Part shown: positions 15,098 through 21,380 of the stretch, piece after piece
Layout of the letters: the number at the start of each line of letters is the position of its first letter
How positions within the stretch are numbered: the stretch's first letter is position 1
Source of the DNA: JAKITW01 sp041598875
Lineage (GTDB): Bacteria; Desulfobacterota; Desulfobulbia; Desulfobulbales; BM004
Length of the DNA stretch: 27,313 bases
Assembly (NCBI GenBank): GCA_041598875.1
Contig: JBFHXP010000023.1
Span: 1-27,313, forward strand
Reading direction: 5' to 3'
Notes under the pieces: model-generated
Database searches by the model: none
What the model was told of the DNA's origin: nothing
Seen by the model: only the letters and a program-made list of their open reading frames with translations
Translations under genes and position numbers: made by a program

Positions 15098-16252
15098 TCA
15101 GTGATAGATGAAGTCCTTCAACACGGCCCTGTCGATGATCCAGGTTCCTGCCTGCAGTCGCATGATAACGAGATACCGTGCCCGCATGGCCCGGGGGTAG
15201 GCGAGGGATACGTCCAACACGGCGGTGTCCCCCTCGCTGTTGAAGCCGACCCGTGACAGGGAGACCAGCCCGTCCCTGAACAGGAAGGCATCCTCATCCA
15301 TTCCGTCCGGACTCAGGCGGCCAGCAGAGAATCTGGCATCCAGTTCCTCGGTGGAGATGACCACCAGGTCAGGCACCATGATCCTGTCCGTAAGTTGCCA
15401 TGTTTTCTGGTTTTTTTGGTTGTAATCCTCGATAAGGGAGGATTCCAGGGTGCTGAAACCATCACCGTGCCATGGAGGTGGCGCCGGCTTGTCAAGGGGC
15501 AGGGTCTGTCCGTTTACCAGGCGGCACTCAGGGGCAGAGGAAAAGAGCTGTGCCGGTTCCACGACCTCTGGGGGCCGTGCCGTGAAAAAGGCGGAGTAGA
15601 CCTCGTACTCTTTGGCCGGGATCTCCTGCTGTGCCTGCCCTCTGTTCTGATCGGCCGGGGAAAAGGAATCAACGAGACGGTCAAATATCACCCGGTATTC
15701 AGCGGACACGCCTTGGGGGGAATCAAGCCGGAGGACAAAGAACCCCTGCCGGGCCGGAACAACCACCGATCGCGTGAAGGATGGAACCGTCTCCCCGGTC
15801 ATCCCCGGAAGGGGGTGGCGGTTTGCGGACACATCAATGGCCTTGGCCGGGATTCCGGCAACAAGGGTATCCGCGACCGGGGAGCGTATCTGGTCCTTGC
15901 CGCCAAAAGATGGGTTCTGCAGGTCAAACAGGTAGCGTTCCGCTGTCCGGTATGCACTTGCATAATGGAAAACGGTGATGAGTACATGTTCGGGCCACGA
16001 CAGGCCGGGGGCAACCAGTTGCAGCTCCGAGGGATTTCGGTCGTTGGCCGCGTTCGACCAGGTGCTTTCCCAATCCTGCGGGATAGTAAGCGTGTACGCG
16101 CCATCCTTGGCCCGGTAAGCGGCCGCGGGCTGTTCAGTCATCTGTTCCGCAGGTTTTGCCGGCTCCTGCGCCTTGCCGTTGCCGGCAGGAAGGATAACCC
16201 CGCACAGGAACCCCAGGCTCAGCGCAATCCACCATCTTTTTTCTATGGGCAT
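15098..16252 (-). CDS. Secreted protein of unknown function, 384 residues
   Basis: Not assigned to a named family. It has a signal peptide (RRW-like charged start, then IALSLGFLCGVILPAG, cleavage near residue 28). Residues 45-195 look like one beta-rich domain (YTLTIPQDW, then FTRSVVVPARQGFFVLRLDS), resembling PsbP/DcrB-like secreted domains. Residues 215-384 look like a second domain beginning YEVYSAFF and ending GLVSLSRVGFN, then DVSLAYPRAMRARYLVIMRL, then WIIDRAVLKDF. That second block occurs in other Desulfobacterota secreted proteins as I recall, but I cannot name it. GGGAGGGG precedes the ATG. It ends 46 bases from the convergent DUF188 gene and follows the DUF3160 gene by 204 bases, so it may be the last gene of that run. 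Confidence 0.75.
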   Translation of the reverse strand: MPIEKRWWIALSLGFLCGVILPAGNGKAQEPAKPAEQMTEQPAAAYRAKDGAYTLTIPQDWESTWSNAANDRNPSELQLVAPGLSWPEHVLITVFHYASAYRTAERYLFDLQNPSFGGKDQIRSPVADTLVAGIPAKAIDVSANRHPLPGMTGETVPSFTRSVVVPARQGFFVLRLDSPQGVSAEYRVIFDRLVDSFSPADQNRGQAQQEIPAKEYEVYSAFFTARPPEVVEPAQLFSSAPECRLVNGQTLPLDKPAPPPWHGDGFSTLESSLIEDYNQKNQKTWQLTDRIMVPDLVVISTEELDARFSAGRLSPDGMDEDAFLFRDGLVSLSRVGFNSEGDTAVLDVSLAYPRAMRARYLVIMRLQAGTWIIDRAVLKDFIYH

Positions 16253-16456
16253 ATCACCCCTCCCTTATTGACCGTCTGCACTGGATGTTGATGTGTTGCC
16301 GTCGTACCACTATGCAGATCTGTTCCTTTGAGAATGGCATATAGTTCCGGGTTTGATGCCGCCGGGACATTGACTCCCTCGGTTTTCTTATTCCGGGCAT
16401 TTCATTCCTCTTTTCATGGCTGTTCCCCTTATCGTATAGAAGATGTCTCTCTTTGT

Positions 16457-18580
16457 CTAATCCCCTATGGCCCTGGCCCAGTCCGGGCGGGGCGGGCGTT
16501 TGTTGTCGCGTCCCATCTGCTGCCACTGTTCATCGGTGAGGCGATTCTCCATTGGTTGCTTGAACTCGTAATAGGTGAAAACCCCGCCCCGGCAGACCCG
16601 GTAGCCGCGATCATCACGCACCAGCACATAGATGTCCGCCGGGGAGCCAACCGCCTCCTCGAGAACCCTGCCGCTATTGGTGTCGGTATGAACGTCGGCG
16701 ATGATGTCCATGCGGGAATCGGTGTCCGAGGTGATCCGCTGCATGATCTGTGGCGGGAAGCGGGTAAGCGAGCGAATCGTCGCGTCAAAATCAGCAATAA
16801 ATCCGTACTCCTCATCGGTCAATGGTCGGGCCGCCAGTTCCTTGACCGATATCTCCTTGAGGCGGGAGAGAACGGTTTCGAAATCAATGAGTTTCTGGCT
16901 TATTTCCGGGATGGCGAGCCCCATGGCTTCCAGGGAGCCCCGGAGATCGTGGAACATGGCGGCGAGGCGTCCGTAGACCTCGGGCGCGGGCTCTACATAT
17001 CCGTATGAAACCTCCGGAATCCAGATGCTTTTCCCCATCCCGGTGTAACTCTGCTTGGCATAGAGAATGGTGTCGTGTCGCAGTTCGGTCCATGATCCCA
17101 GCGCGGTCTGCAGCTCTTTGTCCCGCCAGGCGGCACTGGCCTGGAATGGCTGTGGCCCGTTGGTGGTCCGCTCCTCGATAAGGGGCAGAAGGGCGTGCAG
17201 CCACCGCCAGTAGAGGTTCTGCCGCCATTCGGCAGGGGTGGTTGCCGCATACAGGCTGGAGAGCAGAGTGAGCTGTTCCTGGAAATCGCTGTACGCGGTG
17301 TCACCCTCCTGGGTGAGGATTTCAAGGGCGCGGCGGGAACCAAGCACGGCCATGACGTCCAGGCCGCGGGGAAAGGCCCGGGTTGGACCCTTGCCGGGAA
17401 TAATTTCCATGGTAAAGGGTGTGCCCGCTCCGGTATATGCGAAATCCGGTATCTTTTTGCCCAGGCCGGCCGCCCCGTATACCAGTTCCTGAAAGATATG
17501 CGAGTCCGGGATGAAGCGCTGGCCCATGAAGCGGAAACCCTGGGTCTCGGCCGCCCCTCCTCCGGCGCCGGAGAGGATTTTGGGGGCACGAAGTGTCTTG
17601 GCCTGTTTCATGAATTGGGCCTGTCGGGTTCTGTCTGCCAGCCGCTCAATACCAGTGCCGGGAAAGATCTCGCTGGTCAGGGCCGCGTAGTCGTTGACGG
17701 AAAGATCATCGGTTTTGCCCACAAAATAAACAGTGGGTTCGTAGATCTGCCGCCACAGGGCCATGGCGTCAGGGTCGCGGGCCAGGGCCTCGGTCATGAG
17801 CAGGGCCTGGAGGGTCATCTTTCTGCCGATTTCCGAGGGGGTATCGTTTTTAAACGCGAGCAGTTTGAAATCGATGCGTCCGTACCACATCATCATTTTG
17901 AAATACCGCGCAAACTGCTCGTTTCTGGTGTAGTGGCCCCGCGGTACATACTGGCTGTAATCCTCGTAGGCAAAAGGGGTGTCATCCAGGCTGGGGTTTG
18001 GCACGTAGGGGAGCAGTTCGCGAAATTCAAAGCCCTTATGGGAGTTGATGTTGGCCATCTCTTTTCTGACAATGTCATCCAGTTCCTGGCCAGGGAGGTA
18101 TCCCGGGGTGAACTGGGCCTTGGCCACGGCAAAAAAACCGATGTTGAGCCGCGCCGCCTCCTTGAGATCCGGGTCGGTGGCCCCCTGGTACTGGGCCGTG
18201 GAAAGGGCCAGCATCCGGTCGGTGAGGGTCTCGGCCATGGTGGCAAGTTTATCGATTTCCAGAAGGCGCAACAGATAATCGAAAAAGATGTGGCCGGTGT
18301 GGAGCAGTGCGTCGGTGGTGATGAACTGGCCCTGGCCCCTGTCCCTGGCTGACTCATAGATGTCCGTGATGTCATCCATGGCTGTCGGTTGAATCACGAA
18401 GCCATTTTTACCGAGCAGTTCGAGGGCATGGGGAGGGAGTTGCGCGTCAGCCAGGCCGTTGAGACCGCTGGTCCAGGCAATTTTGCGTGCGGCAGGTTCG
18501 GTTTCCACGGCCCTGGAATCTGCCGGTTGCGCGATCATTGTGAGAAGCAGGATTGATGTCACCACGAAAATTGACCGCAT
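16457..18580 (-). CDS. Secreted DUF3160 protein
   Basis: A 707-residue protein with a signal peptide (MRSIFVVTSILLLTMIAQPA, cleavage near residue 23). The mature chain matches DUF3160: the early GFVIQPTAMDDITDIYES, then FITTDALLHTGHIFFDYLLR (TDALLH is a family hallmark), then NPSLDDTPFAYEDYSQYVPRGHYT, and the late block WRDKELQTALGSWTELRHDTILYAKQSY. The LGSWTELRHDTILYAKQ stretch is strongly conserved in the family. Function is unknown; members are large, helical and extracytoplasmic. Length is usual. AGGGGGAT lies before the ATG. On the same strand it follows a possible 48-residue ORF by 21 bases and a SHOCT membrane protein. Confidence 0.88.
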   Translation of the reverse strand: MRSIFVVTSILLLTMIAQPADSRAVETEPAARKIAWTSGLNGLADAQLPPHALELLGKNGFVIQPTAMDDITDIYESARDRGQGQFITTDALLHTGHIFFDYLLRLLEIDKLATMAETLTDRMLALSTAQYQGATDPDLKEAARLNIGFFAVAKAQFTPGYLPGQELDDIVRKEMANINSHKGFEFRELLPYVPNPSLDDTPFAYEDYSQYVPRGHYTRNEQFARYFKMMMWYGRIDFKLLAFKNDTPSEIGRKMTLQALLMTEALARDPDAMALWRQIYEPTVYFVGKTDDLSVNDYAALTSEIFPGTGIERLADRTRQAQFMKQAKTLRAPKILSGAGGGAAETQGFRFMGQRFIPDSHIFQELVYGAAGLGKKIPDFAYTGAGTPFTMEIIPGKGPTRAFPRGLDVMAVLGSRRALEILTQEGDTAYSDFQEQLTLLSSLYAATTPAEWRQNLYWRWLHALLPLIEERTTNGPQPFQASAAWRDKELQTALGSWTELRHDTILYAKQSYTGMGKSIWIPEVSYGYVEPAPEVYGRLAAMFHDLRGSLEAMGLAIPEISQKLIDFETVLSRLKEISVKELAARPLTDEEYGFIADFDATIRSLTRFPPQIMQRITSDTDSRMDIIADVHTDTNSGRVLEEAVGSPADIYVLVRDDRGYRVCRGGVFTYYEFKQPMENRLTDEQWQQMGRDNKRPPRPDWARAIGD

Positions 18581-18601
18581 AAGTATCCCCCTGTGGTCTG
18601 T

Positions 18602-18748
18602 TCACTTTATTTCTTTTATCTGGAATTTTTCGAGGAATTCATGCCTGGCCGCAAGGCCGTTATAGGTGATGTCGGGAATGGTGTCGCCATGGGAATAGCT
18701 GAGAACAAAAAAACATTTTCCCGGCAGGCACCACGCAGAACTCTTCAT
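18602..18748 (-). CDS. Possible 48-residue small ORF between SHOCT and DUF3160 genes
   Basis: An ATG at 18746-18748 opens a 48-codon frame to TGA at 18602-18604, 21 bases before the DUF3160 start. The C-terminal two-thirds read like a real protein end (YSHGDTIPDITYNGLAARHE then FLEKFQIKEIK) with third positions often G or C, as in neighbouring genes. The ATG lacks a clear ribosome site. It may be a true small protein or the remaining tail of a longer decayed gene. I do not recognise it. Confidence 0.35.
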   Translation of the reverse strand: MKSSAWCLPGKCFFVLSYSHGDTIPDITYNGLAARHEFLEKFQIKEIK

Positions 18749-18766
18749 CGGTAAACGTTGCCGGGG

Positions 18767-19183
18767 TCACCATTTTTCCTGCAGGATCTCTTTTCGTTTG
18801 CTGTGATACTCTGATTCCGAGACAAGACCATCGGCCTTCAAGGCCTCGAGTTTGCGGAGGCGGTCCGCAAAATCGCCGCCCTGAACTGGTGTGTCTGCGC
18901 TTGCCGCCCCAAGATGAAGATCGAGCAGTGAACTGTCCTGTGGTTTTTTGTGTGCAGAAAGCAGGCGCACATACATAACGATCATGGAGATGCAGCCAAC
19001 TATCCAGAGCAACAGGAATCCTGCCTGCAGGAGCCTGAGCCCGGTTTCCGATTCAGGTGTTTCCATGCCGACAACAAAGGCGAAGAGCAACCCGAAAAGG
19101 AGAAAAAAGATGGCAACCGCAATGCCGATTTTCGCCTGCAGCGCCGTCAGTCCGCCTGGAGTCACATGAACCGTGCGTTTCAT
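18767..19183 (-). CDS. Two-helix membrane protein with C-terminal SHOCT domain
   Basis: A 138-residue protein with two membrane helices (about residues 18-40 and 50-74), a loop of about 30 polar residues, and a C-terminal SHOCT domain (about 105-138) of the form RLRKLEALKADGLVSESEYH...KRKEIL. SHOCT is a short helical hairpin found at protein ends; it probably mediates oligomerisation. The length and layout are typical of small SHOCT membrane proteins. The ATG at 19181-19183 has only a weak ribosome site. It follows a small secreted protein gene by about 80 bases and precedes the possible small ORF and DUF3160 on the same strand. No function is known. Confidence 0.85.
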   Translation of the reverse strand: MKRTVHVTPGGLTALQAKIGIAVAIFFLLFGLLFAFVVGMETPESETGLRLLQAGFLLLWIVGCISMIVMYVRLLSAHKKPQDSSLLDLHLGAASADTPVQGGDFADRLRKLEALKADGLVSESEYHSKRKEILQEKW

Positions 19184-19265
19184 AACGTATTTACCATGCC
19201 GAGTCAGTTATCAGGTCAGATTTTCTAAGAAAAATGAGTATGATACCCATGGGACGGCGTGTCTG

Positions 19266-19604
19266 TCAAAGAATGGACAGCATTTCATTAACAGTGATCC
19301 TGTTGCCGAGTACAAAGGGCTGGTGCGGGGAAATGCCGAGTTCTTCAAGGGTAAAGGCAATGGATGTTTTCTGCGGCATGGCCTTGCAGTCGTCACGCCT
19401 GATTCTGAAAATGGTCAAGGTGTTCTCCTTGAATTCCCAGCGGAAATCTTTCTTGGCGGTGCATCCACTGCTTGCCACCTCAAAAACAACCTGTCCGGCT
19501 GTGGAATCGGTGCTCAGGCCAAGGAGCAGTTCGGGCCGTCCATCTTCAGCCCGGACCGGAATTGCCAGCAGCAATGCCCATATGATCAATAAAGTGGTTT
19601 TCAT
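19266..19604 (-). CDS. Small secreted protein of unknown function, 112 residues
   Basis: A signal peptide is clear (MKTTLLIIWALLLAIPVRA, cleavage near residue 19). The mature part has two cysteines (SSGCTAKKDF and RRDDCKAMPQ) about 27 residues apart, which may form a disulfide, and is otherwise beta-like (LTIFRIRR, SIAFTLEELGI, FVLGNRITVNE). I cannot assign a family. The start at 19604 was chosen for GGGAGG seven bases upstream and the proper signal peptide; a Met five codons earlier overlaps that site. It probably leads the minus-strand run through SHOCT and DUF3160. Confidence 0.75.
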   Translation of the reverse strand: MKTTLLIIWALLLAIPVRAEDGRPELLLGLSTDSTAGQVVFEVASSGCTAKKDFRWEFKENTLTIFRIRRDDCKAMPQKTSIAFTLEELGISPHQPFVLGNRITVNEMLSIL

Positions 19605-19812
19605 CGGTTTTCCTCCCATGCGCTGCCATCTGATTGGTTCTATCCAGAGCCACTATCTTTTGGGGAAGTGTACGGCGGGTTGGCATGCGTGTCGAGAAAA
19701 TAATAGGCTTTGTTGAAATAATTCTTGCAATACCGTGTGGTTCTATGATCAAACGTGAAAAATATGCCGGCAGATCGGCCTTGGTTCACAACAGTGTAAC
19801 AGGAGAGAAACC

Positions 19813-20097
19813 ATGTGGAGATGGGCTCAGTTTATTGTGGTCGCAGTTCTTTTGCTCCCGGACGTCCAGGCACATGCCGGTGCTGCCGGAAAAGATCCTG
19901 GCTGTGTAAAGGGGTGCGGCAGTGAGCTGGCGCGTTGCCTGGAGCCTTGCCGTTCCACCAGGAACTGCTGGTCTGAGTGCAAATCAGATCTTGCCGGTTA
20001 TGCCTCCTGTGTAAGTCTCTGCGAGGATGAAATTCAACTCTGCGAGGGGTTGTGTCAGGAGTACAATGACAGCTGTCTGGAGTCATGCCCGGAGTAA
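19813..20097 (+). CDS. Secreted cysteine-stripe protein with six CX3C motifs
   Basis: A 94-residue protein: signal peptide to about residue 22 (QFIVVAVLLLPDVQAHA), then 72 residues with 12 cysteines, all in CX3C pairs: CVKGC (31/35), CLEPC (42/46), CWSEC (52/56), CVSLC (66/70), CEGLC (77/81) and CLESC (88/92). Most pairs repeat at 10-11 residues, so the cysteines would line one face of a helix or helical hairpins. Paired CX3C occurs in plant alpha-hairpinins and mitochondrial small Tims, held by disulfides; that is analogy only. The protein is acidic and exported, so disulfides or metal binding are possible. AGGAGAG precedes the ATG. A second protein of the same style follows 48 bases downstream. 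I know no named family. Confidence 0.85.
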   Translation: MWRWAQFIVVAVLLLPDVQAHAGAAGKDPGCVKGCGSELARCLEPCRSTRNCWSECKSDLAGYASCVSLCEDEIQLCEGLCQEYNDSCLESCPE

Positions 20098-20145
20098 ATC
20101 CGCCATGGGATTATAGACTTTTTCTTTAACTAACTGGAGGAAAGT

Positions 20146-20385
20146 ATGAAAAAAAGAACCTTAAGCAAGGTGATGACCGGGGTGCTGCTGTTTGCCTTGT
20201 CTGTTTCCATCTCTTCTCTGGCTCTTGCCGATTGCGGTTCCGATTGCGGTGACAGGTGTTCCAGCTCGACCGGCAAGGACTTTGAGAACTGTGTTCTTAC
20301 CTGTGTCAAGGACTGCCTGGAGAATGATCCCCCCGCGGTGCCCGAAGTGCCGCCGCCAACACCGGTCGAAGAACCGGCCAAATAG
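20146..20385 (+). CDS. Secreted cysteine-stripe protein with two CX3CX3C motifs and a Pro-rich tail
   Basis: A 79-residue protein with a signal peptide (MKKRTLSKVMTGVLLFALSV, cleavage near LALA at residue 28). The mature region has six cysteines in two triplets, CGSDCGDRC (30, 34, 38) and CVLTCVKDC (49, 53, 57), separated by ten residues. This is a mirror-like CX3CX3C-X10-CX3CX3C layout suited to a two-helix hairpin. A tail of about 20 residues rich in Pro and Glu follows, perhaps a spacer or wall-contact region. GGAGG precedes the ATG. It lies 48 bases after the six-CX3C gene and probably shares its transcript. The two proteins look related in style rather than alignable in sequence. Confidence 0.85.
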   Translation: MKKRTLSKVMTGVLLFALSVSISSLALADCGSDCGDRCSSSTGKDFENCVLTCVKDCLENDPPAVPEVPPPTPVEEPAK

Positions 20386-20439
20386 TTCGCTTTGATCCGG
20401 AAACGCCACTTTCTGAACTCTCTGTGTCGATCTGAGGAA

Positions 20440-20476
20440 GTATGCGCTGGACGTAGTTGGCTGCGCCAGCGCATAC
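20440..20476. terminator. Inverted repeat after the cysteine-stripe genes, possible terminator
   Basis: GTATGCGCTGG (20440-20450) and CCAGCGCATAC (20466-20476) form a perfect 11-bp stem with a 15-base loop; GAG/CTC outside it can extend the stem past a bulge. A run of five T (20487-20491) comes 10 bases later on the plus strand, further than usual, so it may be a weak plus-strand terminator or another folded element between convergent genes. Confidence 0.45.
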
Positions 20477-20570
20477 CTCGTTGATCTTTTTCAAAAGTGT
20501 CAGTCTCCGGCTTGAAGACGGGGGCGGCGGCGGCCGGCCTGGGCATGCAGTTGTCCGGGCCTGTCCCTGT

Positions 20571-20888
20571 TTACTGCCTCTTGTCAGGAAGAGGCGTGGC
20601 GGGCGGCGCCAATGATTGTGCGGGTTGGGCCCGCTCCCTGTACTCTCTGTCCCCTTTTTGATATTCGTCAAAGGTGGAGTAGGCGAAAAGGGTTGCCGCC
20701 AGGACAACAATCCCGGCGATGATCCGTCTTTTCCTGGTCGGGCCAGCGCAGAGTGGCGCAAAGGCACACAGTCCCGCCCCACATGCGGCGAAGAATCGTC
20801 CGGCAGGGGATGCTGTCATCATTCCGGTAAAGAGTATGATGGCCGCCAGCCAGAGCAGTGATTTTGCCGAAGTATCATTGAGTTTCAT
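20571..20888 (-). CDS. Small membrane protein of unknown function, 105 residues
   Basis: Three hydrophobic segments are visible (about residues 10-24, 28-49 and 56-72, the last as IIAGIVVLAATLFAYS), then a charged stretch DEYQKGDREYRERAQ and a Pro/Ala-rich end. I do not recognise a family. The ATG at 20886-20888 was chosen because TGGAGA lies five bases upstream and the hydrophobic N-terminus follows directly; a longer in-frame reading upstream crosses the tandem repeat at 20906-20935. It lies downstream of the RCKP rubredoxin-like gene on the same strand (about 150 bases), and convergent to the cysteine-stripe genes. Confidence 0.65.
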   Translation of the reverse strand: MKLNDTSAKSLLWLAAIILFTGMMTASPAGRFFAACGAGLCAFAPLCAGPTRKRRIIAGIVVLAATLFAYSTFDEYQKGDREYRERAQPAQSLAPPATPLPDKRQ

Positions 20889-20901
20889 ACAGTCTCCAGA
20901 A

Positions 20902-20935
20902 GGTTCACGGTACTGAACCGCACGGCACTGAACCG
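20902..20935. repeat. Tandem 15-bp repeat with overlapping dyad upstream of the small membrane gene
   Basis: CACGGTACTGAACCG (20906-20920) is followed directly by CACGGCACTGAACCG (20921-20935), one mismatch in 15. GGTTCA (20902-20907) and TGAACC (20914-20919) form a dyad with a 6-base spacer across the first copy. It lies 14-47 bases before the minus-strand ATG, so it is in the leader or promoter and may be an operator or a folded leader. Confidence 0.6.
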
Positions 20936-21041
20936 GATGGCCAGGTCGGCGCTCTGGATCATACACAGTGTTTCTTCGGATGTCATCACAGGAGTATGCT
21001 CCTCCCCCTCGCCTCACCCCCTTTCTTATCAGATCAGTGAA

Positions 21042-21191
21042 TTATTTTTTCTTGCAGCAGCCGCCGCAACCGGAGCTTTTTTTCTCTTCCTGCTTCTGCA
21101 TGCAGCCCTCTGCGGCACAGGCCGGGCATTTTTTGGGTTTGCAACGGCCTTCCTTGGTTGCGCCACATTTCTCGCATCTGAACACTGCCAT
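21042..21191 (-). CDS. RCKP-type rubredoxin-like small protein with Cys-rich tail
   Basis: A 49-residue protein with nine cysteines. It opens MAVFRCEKCGATKEGRCKPK and continues KCPAC, the signature of RCKP-type rubredoxin-like domains: Cys6, Cys9, Cys22 and Cys25 are the likely ligands of one Fe or Zn, with Cys17 inside the RCKP motif. After a charged linker (KQEEKKSS) it ends GCGGCCKKK with three further cysteines (42, 45, 46), an end that could hold a soft metal such as Cu(I) or Zn. AAAGGAG lies before the ATG. It is encoded divergently from the Cu(I) ATPase, with 189 bases between. Such proteins are common in Desulfobacterota; their role is not established. Confidence 0.85.
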   Translation of the reverse strand: MAVFRCEKCGATKEGRCKPKKCPACAAEGCMQKQEEKKSSGCGGCCKKK

Positions 21192-21380
21192 GATATTTCT
21201 CCTTTATACTGAATTTTTTTCGTCTGTTTCCAGCCCGATTCTGCGGGCCACGGAATGGATCGTTGTATTCTCCTACTATAGTGCATATAGTTGTGGAATC
21301 AAGAAGCTGTTGCGGAAAAATTATATAATATGACACGATAAAAATGAGTATCATCATGAACTTTATTGGAAAGGTACCCC
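21192..21380. promoter_or_regulatory. Divergent control region between the RCKP protein and the copper ATPase
   Basis: An AT-rich gap. ACTATA-GTGCA-TATAGT (21275-21291) is a 6+5+6 dyad near its middle. A perfect TATAAT (21324-21329) lies 51 bases before the ATPase ATG, with no good -35 at 16-18 bases. I see no CsoR- or CueR-type consensus. A metal-responsive regulator could act here, but no such gene is in the window. Confidence 0.4.

Noticed and set aside
16254..16367. Minus-strand reading rich in Arg/Gln between the DUF3160 and 384-residue genes
   Set aside because: It overlaps the ribosome site of the next gene, is unusually basic without motifs, and has no start signal.
17195..18352. Long plus-strand open frame (385 codons) antisense to the DUF3160 gene
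   Set aside because: It is a shadow of a GC-rich gene with clear DUF3160 motifs; its translation is low-complexity, has no ribosome site and matches no family.
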